In this document: in pieces, positions 34,930 to 42,918 of the stretch
Position numbering within the stretch: position 1 is the stretch's first letter
Layout of the letters: each line of letters opens with the position of its first letter
NCBI GenBank assembly: GCA_964554535.1
Contig: CAZKPB010000013.1
Location: 6,851 to 70,850 of the forward strand
From: DMER64 sp964554535
Lineage (GTDB): Bacteria > Bacteroidota > Bacteroidia > Bacteroidales > UBA932
Direction: 5' to 3'
Length of the DNA: 64,000 nucleotides
Notes under the pieces: model-generated
Databases searched by the model: none
The model's input: the letters and a program-made list of their open reading frames with translations, nothing else
What the model was told of the DNA's origin: nothing
Translations under genes and position numbers: made by a program

Positions 34930-34991
34930 TGTTATTTTCTGGCGTTGATTTGAAAGCAACAGAACATATTTAAAATTTAAAATCTACAATT

Positions 34992-35261
34992 ATGAACATT
35001 AAACCTTTAGCAGATCGCGTGGTGGTGTTGCCTCAAGAGGCTGAAACCAAAACGGCAAGCGGGTTGTTTATTCCGGACACCGCAAAAGAAAAACCGCAAC
35101 GCGGTAAAATTGTAGCCGTGGGAACCGGCAAAAAAGACGAACCAATGGAACTGAAAGTAAACGACGTGGTTCTTTATGGAAAATACGCAGGCACGGAAAT
35201 CAACGTGGACGGTGAAGATTACCTGATTATGCGTCAATCGGATGTGCTGGCAGTTATCTAA
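34992..35261 (+). CDS. groES: Co-chaperonin GroES
   Basis: Ten-kilodalton lid of the GroEL folding chamber. The 89 residues contain the N-terminal IKPLADRVVVLPQEAETKTASGLFIPD (mobile loop included), KPQRGKIVAVGTGK and YGKYAGTEINVDGEDYLIMRQSDVLAVI. It is followed 23 nt later by groEL. It has its own upstream spacer of 112 bp with a candidate promoter. Confidence 0.98.
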   Translation: MNIKPLADRVVVLPQEAETKTASGLFIPDTAKEKPQRGKIVAVGTGKKDEPMELKVNDVVLYGKYAGTEINVDGEDYLIMRQSDVLAVI

Positions 35262-35284
35262 TAACCTTATAAAACAGAATAATT

Positions 35285-36913
35285 ATGGCAAAAGAAATTA
35301 AATACAACATTGAAGCCCGTAACCTTATGAAAGAAGGGGTTGACGCGTTGGCTAATGCAGTAAAAGTGACTTTGGGACCTAAAGGTCGCAACGTGGTGAT
35401 TGATAAAAAATACGGGGCTCCCCACATTACTAAAGACGGGGTTACCGTTGCCAAAGAAATTGAACTGGAAGACGCCTTTGCCAATATGGGCGCCCAGATT
35501 GTCAAGGAAGTGGCTTCCAAGACCAATGACCAGGCGGGTGACGGCACCACTACCGCTACCGTGCTGGCTCAGTCCATTATAAACGTGGGTTTGAAAAACG
35601 TCACCGCCGGTGCCAATCCTATGGATTTGAAACGCGGTATTGAAAAAGCCGTTGACAGTGTAGTAGACAGTTTGAAAAAACAAAGCCAGAGCGTGGGCAA
35701 CGACTTGTCAAAAATTGAACAGGTGGCCACTGTGTCTGCCAACAACGATACAAACATTGGCAAACTCATAGCCGAGGCTATGGGCAAAGTCAAGAAAGAA
35801 GGCGTAATCACCGTGGAAGAAGCCAAAGGCACCGATACGGAAGTTAAGGTAGTGGAAGGGATGCAGTTTGACCGCGGTTACATCAGTGCCTATTTCATCA
35901 CCAACTCGGACAAGATGGAAGCCGTACTGGACAACCCCATGATTCTGATTACCGACAAGAAAGTTTCCACCATGAAAGATCTTATGCCTATTCTGGAACC
36001 CGTGGCTCAAAACGGTCACCCGTTGCTGATTATTGCAGAAGACGTGGATGGAGAAGCTTTGGCCACTCTGGTGGTTAACCGTCTGCGTGGTACCATCAAG
36101 ATTGCCGCCGTAAAGGCCCCCGGTTTTGGAGACCGCCGCAAAGAAATGCTGGAAGATATAGCCATTTTGACAGGTGGTACCGTTATTACGGAAGACAAGG
36201 GCATCAAGCTGGAATCCGCTACACTGGATATGCTGGGTAATGCAGAAAAAGTTGTCATTGACAAGGAAAACACTACCATTGTAAACGGTGCTGGCAAATC
36301 GGAAGCCATTGCCTCGCGCGTGGCCCAAATCCGCAAACAAATGGAAATCACCACCAGTGATTACGATAAAGAAAAATTACAGGAACGGTTGGCCAAACTT
36401 TCCGGTGGCGTGGCTGTCCTTTACGTAGGCGCCGCCTCGGAAGTGGAAATGAAATCCAAGAAAGACCGCGTGGAAGACGCTTTGAACGCCACACGTGCCG
36501 CCGTGGAAGAAGGTTTTGTACCCGGTGGCGGGGTTGCCTATATCCGTGCCATTGAAAGCCTCAAACAACTGAAGGCGGACAACGATGATGAAGCTACCGG
36601 TATTGCCATTGTAGCTCGCGCCATTGAAGAACCGTTGCGTATGATTGTGGAAAACGCAGGCCAGGAAGGCAGCATTGTAGTTCAAAAAGTGAAGGAAGGA
36701 AAAGCTGACTTTGGTTACAATGCCCGTACCGAAAAATATGAAGAGCTCTTCAAATCGGGCGTTATTGATCCTACCAAGGTGGCTCGTGTAGCCCTTCAAA
36801 ATGCCGGTTCAGTAGCCGGAATGTTCCTGACTACCGAATGTGTTCTGGCAGAAAAGAAAGAAGAAACCCCCGCTATGCCCGCAGGCAATCCCGGAATGGG
36901 CGGAATGATGTAA
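35285..36913 (+). CDS. groEL: Chaperonin GroEL
   Basis: Sixty-kilodalton ATP-driven protein-folding chaperonin; 542 residues. Conserved features: VTLGPKGRNVVIDK, ATP site GDGTTTATVLAQ, GANPMDLKRGIEKAV, the apical MQFDRGYISAYFITN, AAVKAPGFGDRRKEMLEDIA, RVEDALNATRAAVEEGFVPGGGVA, and the flexible C-terminal Gly/Met tail ending GNPGMGGMM. It is followed by a bidirectional terminator. Confidence 0.99.
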   Translation: MAKEIKYNIEARNLMKEGVDALANAVKVTLGPKGRNVVIDKKYGAPHITKDGVTVAKEIELEDAFANMGAQIVKEVASKTNDQAGDGTTTATVLAQSIINVGLKNVTAGANPMDLKRGIEKAVDSVVDSLKKQSQSVGNDLSKIEQVATVSANNDTNIGKLIAEAMGKVKKEGVITVEEAKGTDTEVKVVEGMQFDRGYISAYFITNSDKMEAVLDNPMILITDKKVSTMKDLMPILEPVAQNGHPLLIIAEDVDGEALATLVVNRLRGTIKIAAVKAPGFGDRRKEMLEDIAILTGGTVITEDKGIKLESATLDMLGNAEKVVIDKENTTIVNGAGKSEAIASRVAQIRKQMEITTSDYDKEKLQERLAKLSGGVAVLYVGAASEVEMKSKKDRVEDALNATRAAVEEGFVPGGGVAYIRAIESLKQLKADNDDEATGIAIVARAIEEPLRMIVENAGQEGSIVVQKVKEGKADFGYNARTEKYEELFKSGVIDPTKVARVALQNAGSVAGMFLTTECVLAEKKEETPAMPAGNPGMGGMM

Positions 36914-36934
36914 CAGAGTGTCTTTGATAATATG

Positions 36935-36970
36935 AAAAAGGCTGTCTTGAAAAAGACGGCCTTTTTTTTT
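36935..36970. terminator. Bidirectional terminator of groEL and tRNA-Gln
   Basis: GGCTGTCTT pairs with AAGACGGCC around GAAA (36940-36961), with one G-T pair, flanked by five A on the left and nine T on the right. On the minus strand the same hairpin is followed by TTTTT, so it can end transcription from either side: groEL rightward and tRNA-Gln leftward. Confidence 0.9.
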
Positions 36971-36971
36971 G

Positions 36972-37042
36972 TTGAGCTACCAGGATTCGAACCTAGACTG
37001 ACAGAACCAAAATCTGAAGTGCTACCATTACACCATAGCTCA
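36972..37042 (-). tRNA. tRNA-Gln (anticodon TTG)
   Basis: Cloverleaf on the minus strand: acceptor arms TGAGCTA (37042-37036) and TAGCTCA (36979-36973) pair perfectly. The D-arm contains GGTGTAATGGTAGC, the anticodon loop is TTTTGGT with anticodon TTG, and the T-arm has GGTTCGAATCC. The CCA end is not encoded. A consensus promoter lies 11 nt upstream and a terminator directly downstream. Confidence 0.95.
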
Positions 37043-37053
37043 GAATGAGGCTG

Positions 37054-37084
37054 CAAAGATAAGATATTAACGTTTTTTCGCAAA
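37054..37084 (-). promoter_or_regulatory. Consensus promoter for tRNA-Gln
   Basis: On the minus strand TTTG (37084-37081), 19 nt, then TATCTTTG (37061-37054): an exact Bacteroidota -33/-7 match. The -7 box ends 11 nt before the mature tRNA. The -33 box lies within the last codons of tadA. Confidence 0.8.
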
Positions 37085-37504
37085 AAAATCTTTCATCAGA
37101 CGGGAAGCTTCTTCGGCCAAGACTCCGCTGACCACTACAGTTTTGGGATGTAGCAGGGTGGTCGACACGGTGGAGTAGCCCCGTTTGGGGTCGGCGGCTC
37201 CGTATACCAGGGTTCCCAGCTGGGCCCATGCCAGTGCGCCGGCGCACATGGGACAAGGCTCTATGGTTACATACAGCGTGCAGTCATTCAGATACTTGCC
37301 TCCAATAGTATTGCAAGCCATGGTAAGCGCTTGCATCTCGGCGTGCGCGGTGGGGTCATTGAGACATTCTGTAAGGTTGAAGGCCCGGGCAATAATGCGT
37401 TCCCGCCAGACTACCACGGCCCCAATGGGCACCTCGTCCCTGGACAGGGCTTGGGTTGCCTGTGCAAGGGCCTGATGCATAAAAGGAATGTGATCTACGG
37501 GCAT
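37067..37504 (-). CDS. tadA: tRNA-specific adenosine deaminase TadA-like
   Basis: Zinc deaminase converting A34 to inosine in tRNA-Arg. From the ATG at 37504 there are 145 residues. The zinc/proton-shuttle motif is TAHAEMQAL (about 55-63) and the zinc cysteines lie in EPCPMCAGAL (about 85-94); EVPIGAVVV and DPKRGYSTV also fit. A longer frame exists upstream but would overlap the acyltransferase gene, so the ATG 7 nt after that gene's stop is preferred. Some homologues act on guanine or other bases, so TadA is the likely but not certain member. Confidence 0.88.
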   Translation of the reverse strand: MPVDHIPFMHQALAQATQALSRDEVPIGAVVVWRERIIARAFNLTECLNDPTAHAEMQALTMACNTIGGKYLNDCTLYVTIEPCPMCAGALAWAQLGTLVYGAADPKRGYSTVSTTLLHPKTVVVSGVLAEEASRLMKDFFAKKR

Positions 37505-37511
37505 AAATACG

Positions 37512-39287
37512 CTACCGCTTTGAAAAACGTTCTTCCAGAATGGAGGGGTCGGACAGGTCCTTGGCCACGGCTTGCAACTCGGCCTTTGGAATGTCAAAGA
37601 TGTCCGATACAATAAAACCGTCCAGTGAGTCGTTGAAACTTTTATCTATGTTAAATACCAAAACTTTGGCATTCAGCCGCAGGTACCTTTTGACCAGAGA
37701 GGGGAGGCGGTACTGCCGGTTGCTCAGTTTGAGCAGCAGACGGTCTAATTGCTCGGGAGTGGCCACGTCGTGCATAAGGGCATCGGGGTCTACCAGACCG
37801 AAGTCGGGGGTAAACGGGGTACGTGCGTGCACGAAATGAGACCATTGGGGAGCGGCGCAATGCTCGGTGATGTATTTGTAGATAAGGGATTGATACAATT
37901 TGGGATACCAGGAAGAAATACTGACCGGACCGATAAAATAGCGGTATTCCGTGTGGCGAAGCATAATGTGGAACAGCCCCTTGAACAACAGCATCATGGG
38001 TATGGTCTCGTAACGGTACTCGTTGCTGATAAAGGCCCTTCCCAGCTCCATACTTTGTGAGAGAACGGGTCCGAAAGAATTGTCAAACTGAAACAGCGAA
38101 CTGTTATAGAATCCGGAAATACCAAAACGGGGCATCAACTCAGCTCCCATTCCAATCCGGTAGGCTCCGACAATAGCTTTCCGGTCCGTGTCCCAAAGAA
38201 TAAGATGGTGGTAGTTACGGTCGTAGGTATCCAAGTCAATGGAAGTGTAGGTGCCTTCTCCCACGGCGCGGAAGGTTTCTTCACGCAGACAACCCACCTC
38301 GTGCATCAGATGGGGAATCTGTGCATATGAGGCAAAGTAGGCGGTGTAGTTGTTTATGTGGAAAAGACATTGGCGCGAGGGAAGTTGTTCCAACTCCTTG
38401 AGCGCCATGTCGTAATTTTTTTGCGGGGCAATTGGGGCCGCATTCTTGAGGGAAGCGTACTTGTTTTCTTTTTCAATATTGGCTGCCAGCGCGTAAGTGC
38501 GGGCACGCAAATAATCTCCCAGTTCTTTGTAGTCTGTAAACTGCTGCTGTTCGGTAACCGAGACGGGAGTGCCCATACGTATCTGGACCTTTACGCCTTT
38601 CTTGTTGAGTAATTCTCCGGGAAGACTGGCCGTTTGCAACAGCGGGTGAATTTTTGCCTTGCGTAAAAAGGCGGCCGAGTTGTGTCCGTCAAAATAGATG
38701 GGGACCACCGGAACCTTAGCGTTGAGAATGAATTTGACGATGGCGGTGTGCCAGGGAATATCCTCTACCTTGCCGCTGGGACCTATGTGGGATACCTCGC
38801 CGGCCGGAAAAAGTCCCAGGGCGTTGCCCTGATTAATGCAATCCTTGGCCATACGGATTCCGGCAATGCTTGATTGGGAGGATACGCTTTTATCAAAGGC
38901 ATTTACCGGAAGGAAGTATTTGCTGAGGGGTTTGATGCGTGAAAGCAAAAAATTGACAATTACTTTGTAGTCGTCGCGTTCTTCAGATACCAGGTGCATC
39001 AGCATGATGCCGTCCAATCCGCCGTACGCGTGGTTGGAAACGGTAATAAAAGGACCGTCTTTTGGCAGGTTGGCCAATTCGCTTTCCGGTATCTGGTATT
39101 CAGCCCGCATTTGCGCCAACAAGGCCTCAAGGCATTCACGCCCTTGATAATCGGCCACTTTGTCATAAAGATGGTTGATTTTATTTATCTTAAACAGACT
39201 CATTAGCGCAGGGGCTAACAAGAAACCGATAGCGGATTTTTTTCCAAAGAGGCTCCGAATATCTGCGTTGTCGACTAGTTTTCTCAT
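37512..39287 (-). CDS. Fused PlsC-type / OlsB-type acyltransferase (aminolipid synthase, OlsF-like)
   Basis: Two acyltransferases in one 591-residue chain. The N-terminal part (about 25-290) is a PlsC-like O-acyltransferase with SNHAYGGLDGIML (catalytic His/Asp), LGLFPAGEVSH and VPVVPIYFDGHN. The C-terminal part (about 300-580) is the OlsB/hemolysin-like N-acyltransferase (REETFRAVGEGT, DTDRKAIVGAYRIGMG, ELGRAFISNEYR, YFIGPVSISSWYP). This architecture matches OlsF, which makes ornithine lipids in Flavobacterium and Serratia; Bacteroides uses separate GlsB/GlsA enzymes for glycine lipids. Whether glycine or ornithine is acylated cannot be read here. First gene of a minus-strand pair with tadA. 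Confidence 0.85.
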   Translation of the reverse strand: MRKLVDNADIRSLFGKKSAIGFLLAPALMSLFKINKINHLYDKVADYQGRECLEALLAQMRAEYQIPESELANLPKDGPFITVSNHAYGGLDGIMLMHLVSEERDDYKVIVNFLLSRIKPLSKYFLPVNAFDKSVSSQSSIAGIRMAKDCINQGNALGLFPAGEVSHIGPSGKVEDIPWHTAIVKFILNAKVPVVPIYFDGHNSAAFLRKAKIHPLLQTASLPGELLNKKGVKVQIRMGTPVSVTEQQQFTDYKELGDYLRARTYALAANIEKENKYASLKNAAPIAPQKNYDMALKELEQLPSRQCLFHINNYTAYFASYAQIPHLMHEVGCLREETFRAVGEGTYTSIDLDTYDRNYHHLILWDTDRKAIVGAYRIGMGAELMPRFGISGFYNSSLFQFDNSFGPVLSQSMELGRAFISNEYRYETIPMMLLFKGLFHIMLRHTEYRYFIGPVSISSWYPKLYQSLIYKYITEHCAAPQWSHFVHARTPFTPDFGLVDPDALMHDVATPEQLDRLLLKLSNRQYRLPSLVKRYLRLNAKVLVFNIDKSFNDSLDGFIVSDIFDIPKAELQAVAKDLSDPSILEERFSKR

Positions 39288-39297
39288 AAATGTCCGT

Positions 39298-39305
39298 CAA
39301 ATATA
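39298..39305 (-). promoter_or_regulatory. -7 promoter element for the acyltransferase-tadA pair
   Basis: Minus-strand TATATTTG with 10 nt between the box and the ATG at 39287, predicting a leader of only a few nucleotides. Confidence 0.5.
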
Positions 39306-39338
39306 CGTATTTTTACAAAGTAAAAGCACATTTTTGCT

Positions 39339-41183
39339 ATGGAAAGAGAACCATCACGCTTAGCTTGTCAATTGGAGGGGGTTCCGCACCAAAGCGGAGT
39401 GTACCGCTTTTTGAATAAAGAGGGGGTGATTATCTATGTGGGAAAAGCCAAGGATTTGAAAAAACGAGTATCTCAATATTTTCAATCCACTCGCAATCAT
39501 ACCCGCAAAACTTTGCGGATGGTATCCCAGATAATCTCCATAGAGTATACGGTGGTGGCTTCCGAGAGTGACGCCCTGCTTCTGGAAAATAATTTGATTA
39601 AGACTATCAAGCCAAAGTACAACATCTTGCTCAAAGACGACAAGACCTACCCCTGGATTTGTGTCAAAAATGAGCCTTTCCCGCGCGTTTTCTCCACTCG
39701 GAAGCATATAAAAGACAAGTCTTTGTATTTTGGTCCCTATACCAGCGGGCTGTACTGCAAACAAATGCTGTCACTGATTCACACTTTGTATCCGTTGCGC
39801 ACCTGCGGTTTTTCGCTGACGCCTTCTCAGATAGCTGACGGCAAATACAAAAAATGTCTGAAATACCATATCGGGCAATGTCACGCCCCTTGTGTGGGTC
39901 TGGAATCCGAGCCGGTATACCGCTCGTACATAGATGCGGTGGTCTGCCTGCTCAAGGGTCAGGTGGCCACGGTTCGCAAAATCGTGGAACAACAAATGAA
40001 AGCGGCGGCGGCCGTGCAGGATTTTGAACAGGCACAGCGCTTCAAGGAACAGGCCGAGGCATTGGAAAGGTACCAGCAACATTCGGTCATTGTAAACCCC
40101 CAACTGGCCGATCTGGACGTGTTCTCGCTGCTTATGGATGAAGACGAGTCAATGGCCTATGGTAATTTTATGCGGGTCAGCGGCGGGGCGGTCATCCAAT
40201 CACAAAATGTAGCCGTAAAATTACGCATAGAAGAGGAACCGGCTCAGGTGCTGAGTTTGTTTCTTGTTTCTATACGGGAACAGCAACAGGGGCTGGCCAA
40301 AGAAGTGATTGTGCCTTTTATGCCGGCTGCCGTTCCCCCCCAATGCTATGTGCACGTGCCTCAGAAAGGGGATAAAAAAGAGCTGGTGACACTCAGTATG
40401 CGCAATGCCCAAAACTATCGCAAAGAGCAGGTGCGTCTGGCGCAAAAAATGGATCCTTCCCTGCGCGGTAGCCGCAAGACGGCCCAACTGTTGGAACAGA
40501 TGAAATTGGATCTGGGTATGTCCTGTCTGCCTTCCCACATAGAATGTTTTGACAACTCCAACCTGCAGGGGGACTATCCGGTGGCCAGTTGCGTGGTGTT
40601 CCGGGACGGGGTTCCCTCCAAAAAGGATTACCGTCACTTCAATATCAAAACCGTGACCGGAGCCGATGATTTTGCCTCAATGAAAGAAGTTCTCACGCGG
40701 CGTTATACGCGGTTGACGGTAGAAGGTCTTGAGCGGGAAGAGGGGGCCGATTTGCCCCAACTGGTGGTGATAGACGGAGGCAAGGGCCAATTGTCCGCTG
40801 CCTATAAAGCGCTGTGTGATATGGGTCTGCAAGACAAGATATACTTGATTGGCCTGGCCAAACGTTTGGAGGAAATATATAAAATAGGCGAACCGCTGCC
40901 ACTGTTCCTGGACAAAAACTCCCCCACTCTCCGTGTCATCATGCATCTGAGGGACGAGGCGCATCGCTTTGGAATCACTTTTCACCGCCAAAAGCGCAGT
41001 GCCGCCTTTGCCCGGACCTCCCTTACCGATATTCCCGGTATTGGACCGGTCACGGCGGAAAAACTTCTGGCTCATTTCAAGAGCGTCAAAAAATTAAGCG
41101 AAGCTTCATTTGAAGAAGTGGCCCGGGTAGCGGGCACGGCGGCCGCCAAAAAGTGGCAGGCGGCTCAAGGTACCGGATCGTAA
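39339..41183 (+). CDS. uvrC: Excinuclease ABC subunit C
   Basis: Dual-incision nuclease of nucleotide excision repair, 614 residues. The GIY-YIG domain opens the protein (SGVYRFLNKEGVIIYVGKAKDLKKRVSQYF). A UVR helix pair lies near residue 205-240 (KAAAAVQDFEQAQRFKEQAE). The RNase-H-like C-terminal nuclease has IECFDNSNLQGDYPVASCVVF and LVVIDGGKGQLSAA, with HRQKRSAAF. Tandem helix-hairpin-helix motifs close it (DIPGIGPVTAEKLLAHF). Its 3' end overlaps yidD by 19 nt on the opposite strand. Confidence 0.97.
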   Translation: MEREPSRLACQLEGVPHQSGVYRFLNKEGVIIYVGKAKDLKKRVSQYFQSTRNHTRKTLRMVSQIISIEYTVVASESDALLLENNLIKTIKPKYNILLKDDKTYPWICVKNEPFPRVFSTRKHIKDKSLYFGPYTSGLYCKQMLSLIHTLYPLRTCGFSLTPSQIADGKYKKCLKYHIGQCHAPCVGLESEPVYRSYIDAVVCLLKGQVATVRKIVEQQMKAAAAVQDFEQAQRFKEQAEALERYQQHSVIVNPQLADLDVFSLLMDEDESMAYGNFMRVSGGAVIQSQNVAVKLRIEEEPAQVLSLFLVSIREQQQGLAKEVIVPFMPAAVPPQCYVHVPQKGDKKELVTLSMRNAQNYRKEQVRLAQKMDPSLRGSRKTAQLLEQMKLDLGMSCLPSHIECFDNSNLQGDYPVASCVVFRDGVPSKKDYRHFNIKTVTGADDFASMKEVLTRRYTRLTVEGLEREEGADLPQLVVIDGGKGQLSAAYKALCDMGLQDKIYLIGLAKRLEEIYKIGEPLPLFLDKNSPTLRVIMHLRDEAHRFGITFHRQKRSAAFARTSLTDIPGIGPVTAEKLLAHFKSVKKLSEASFEEVARVAGTAAAKKWQAAQGTGS

Positions 41184-41455
41184 CCGTGACCTCCCCAGGG
41201 ATTGCACCGCAACAGCCTGCGCACCGCCAGATACATTCCTTTTACGGGACCATACTTGCGCAACGCCTCGGCCGCATATTGACTACAGGTGGGTGTAAAC
41301 CGGCAAGACGGGGGCGTAAAAGGAGAAATACAGAGCTGGTAAAACTTAATCAGCAACAGAAACGGAACGGTCAGGCACTTTTTCAACCAATTGAGAAAGA
41401 CGCGACAATACTTGCTGCATTTTTGGTTCCAACCGGGAGTAACTGTAGATTTCAT
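41165..41455 (-). CDS. yidD: Membrane protein insertion efficiency factor YidD
   Basis: Small amphipathic protein assisting YidC-dependent membrane insertion. The family core is clear: LIKFYQLCISPFTPPSCRFTPTCSQYAAEALRKYG followed by RRLLRCNPWGGHGYDPVP. The 96-residue frame from the ATG at 41455 is longer than usual; a TTG at about residue 23 (before KKCLTVPF) would give the common 70-75 residues. Either way the conserved part overlaps the rnpA 3' end out of frame (110 nt with the ATG start). Confidence 0.93.
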   Translation of the reverse strand: MKSTVTPGWNQKCSKYCRVFLNWLKKCLTVPFLLLIKFYQLCISPFTPPSCRFTPTCSQYAAEALRKYGPVKGMYLAVRRLLRCNPWGGHGYDPVP

Positions 41456-41771
41456 GGGGCAAATATAAGCATATTACCGCCAGTGGAACCTGTTTTCCCT
41501 CCAGTATAGGGGCCAGCAACCCGGGATAATTGAGTCGGAAAGCCTCGCGCATACGGCGACGTATCTGATTGCGGTGCACGGCGCGTTTGTGGGCGCGTTT
41601 GGGTACGGCAAAAAGAATCTGGAAGGGGGCTTCGGCCGGTGGCCCCATAATGTAATACATACGGAAAGGGCCAATAGAAAAGGTCTTTCCCTGTGCAAAA
41701 AGACTATCAATGATTTTCCGGGAACAGAGATGCTGTTTCTTGGGAAAAGAATATGAAACAGGGCCTTCCAT
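41346..41771 (-). CDS. rnpA: Ribonuclease P protein component
   Basis: Protein subunit of RNase P, which trims tRNA 5' leaders. From the ATG at 41771 it has 141 residues. The family motifs are PKKQHLCSRKIIDSLFAQGK at the N terminus and the RNR-type helix HKRAVHRNQIRRRMREAFR, preceded by ILFAVPKR. The start overlaps the lipoprotein stop by 1 nt (TAATG), and the 3' end overlaps yidD. Unlike the classic rpmH-rnpA order, it sits behind hemD, a common Bacteroidales arrangement. Confidence 0.93.
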   Translation of the reverse strand: MEGPVSYSFPKKQHLCSRKIIDSLFAQGKTFSIGPFRMYYIMGPPAEAPFQILFAVPKRAHKRAVHRNQIRRRMREAFRLNYPGLLAPILEGKQVPLAVICLYLPHEIYSYSRLEPKMQQVLSRLSQLVEKVPDRSVSVAD

Positions 41772-42172
41772 TACGGCAGCTTTACATATTCCAATATATT
41801 TCCCGTCGGAAAGTCCGTCTCGCCTATCTGCCGTACCTGCACTACCGCCCGCATAAACGAATCTTGCATTTTTTCCACCAGCCATTCCTGGTACAGGTCA
41901 ATATTGGCGGAAAAGTAAGAGGTGAGAATATTGGTGTAAAAACTGTATTGCCCGCTGTATGTTGCCCCTTGGCGCGTAAGGGTAACGGCAGTGCCGGAGG
42001 TGAAGGCCAGCGTGTCTTGTACAAAAGATGCGGTGTCCGTGATTCCGTCAACGGAAACAAGGCGCCACGTACCGTACACAAGGTTACGGTAGTCGTTGTA
42101 GTTCTTCCGGCACGATGTGGCGGATGCCAGCAGGACCAGAAGTGCAAGTAGCACGGCGGCGTTTTTTTTCAC
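41771..42172 (-). CDS. Small lipoprotein, lipocalin-like
   Basis: I recognise no named family with certainty. The 133 residues start with a lipoprotein signal peptide (AAVLLALLVLLASATSC|RK). The mature part begins with YGTWRLVSVDG, a GxW start like lipocalin-like domains, and continues as beta-rich sequence (ATYSGQYSFYTNILTSYFSANIDLY). It is coupled by 1-nt overlaps to hemD before it and rnpA after it, so it is cotranscribed with both. A role in the envelope is all that can be inferred. Confidence 0.8.
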   Translation of the reverse strand: MKKNAAVLLALLVLLASATSCRKNYNDYRNLVYGTWRLVSVDGITDTASFVQDTLAFTSGTAVTLTRQGATYSGQYSFYTNILTSYFSANIDLYQEWLVEKMQDSFMRAVVQVRQIGETDFPTGNILEYVKLP

Positions 42173-42918
42173 TATTTCTTTTTTTCCTTATCAAAGTATA
42201 ACAACAACGCTTTGGCAATAGAGGGTGCTTCCGGGGACGGGGCTTCTATGCACGCGCTCAAGTTGGCTTCTTTAAGGGCGGTGGCTGTCTTGGTACCAAA
42301 GGTAACAAATAACGTGTCATTTTGTTTGAAGTCGGGGAAATTCTCAAACAAAGATTTGATGTCAGCCGGAGAATAGAAAACAATCATTTGGTATTTGGAC
42401 AAATTCAGTGCGGACACGTCTTCAGATACGGTGCGGTGCAAAATGGCGTTGGTGTGCTTGAGCCCGGCAGCATCAAAGGCATCGGGAATGTCGGGCTTGT
42501 AGTTGTCCGCCAGGGCCAGCAGGAAGTTCTCGCCCTTGTGCTTTGGGCCGATGCTTTCCATAAGGGAAGGTACGGTGCCCTGCCCGAATGAGATTTTTCT
42601 CTTGCGGTATACAATGTATTTCTGCAGATATAAAGCAATGGCTTCCGTCATGCAGAAATATTTCATGTTTTCCGGAACGGTTATGCGCATTTCTTCACAC
42701 AGGTGGAAGAAAGAATCAATGGCGGTACGGGATGTGAACACTACCGCCGTGTGGTCAAGTACAGTAATGTGCTGGGCGCGAAAATCTTTGGCAGATAATC
42801 CTTGAGCACGAATAAAAGGAATAAAGTCTATGGACACCCCGAACTTCTCCTTTACTTCAACGTAGGGAGACCCCCCGTTCGGGTTGGGCTGGGAGATGAG
42901 TATGTTCTTTATCTTCAT
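42172..42918 (-). CDS. hemD: Uroporphyrinogen-III synthase
   Basis: Closes hydroxymethylbilane to uroporphyrinogen III in heme and corrin synthesis. The 248 residues show the divergent HemD fold: NILISQPNPNGGSPYVEVKEKFG at the start, TAVVFTSRTAIDSFFHLCEE, and the second domain with MIVFYSPADIKSLFENFPDF, LFVTFGTKTATALKEAN and EAPSPEAPSIAKALLLY. The assignment rests on these and on the DUF4271-hemD-rnpA order typical of Bacteroidales. It overlaps both neighbours by 1 nt. Confidence 0.9.
   Translation of the reverse strand: MKIKNILISQPNPNGGSPYVEVKEKFGVSIDFIPFIRAQGLSAKDFRAQHITVLDHTAVVFTSRTAIDSFFHLCEEMRITVPENMKYFCMTEAIALYLQKYIVYRKRKISFGQGTVPSLMESIGPKHKGENFLLALADNYKPDIPDAFDAAGLKHTNAILHRTVSEDVSALNLSKYQMIVFYSPADIKSLFENFPDFKQNDTLFVTFGTKTATALKEANLSACIEAPSPEAPSIAKALLLYFDKEKKK

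Noticed and set aside
34880..34991. CIRCE heat-shock operator before groES
   Set aside because: No TTAGCACTC-N9-GAGTGCTAA type repeat is present in the spacer.
36796..37083. A 95-codon minus-strand open frame across the tRNA and groEL tail
   Set aside because: Its middle (SELWCNGSTSDFG) is a conceptual translation of the tRNA-Gln gene.
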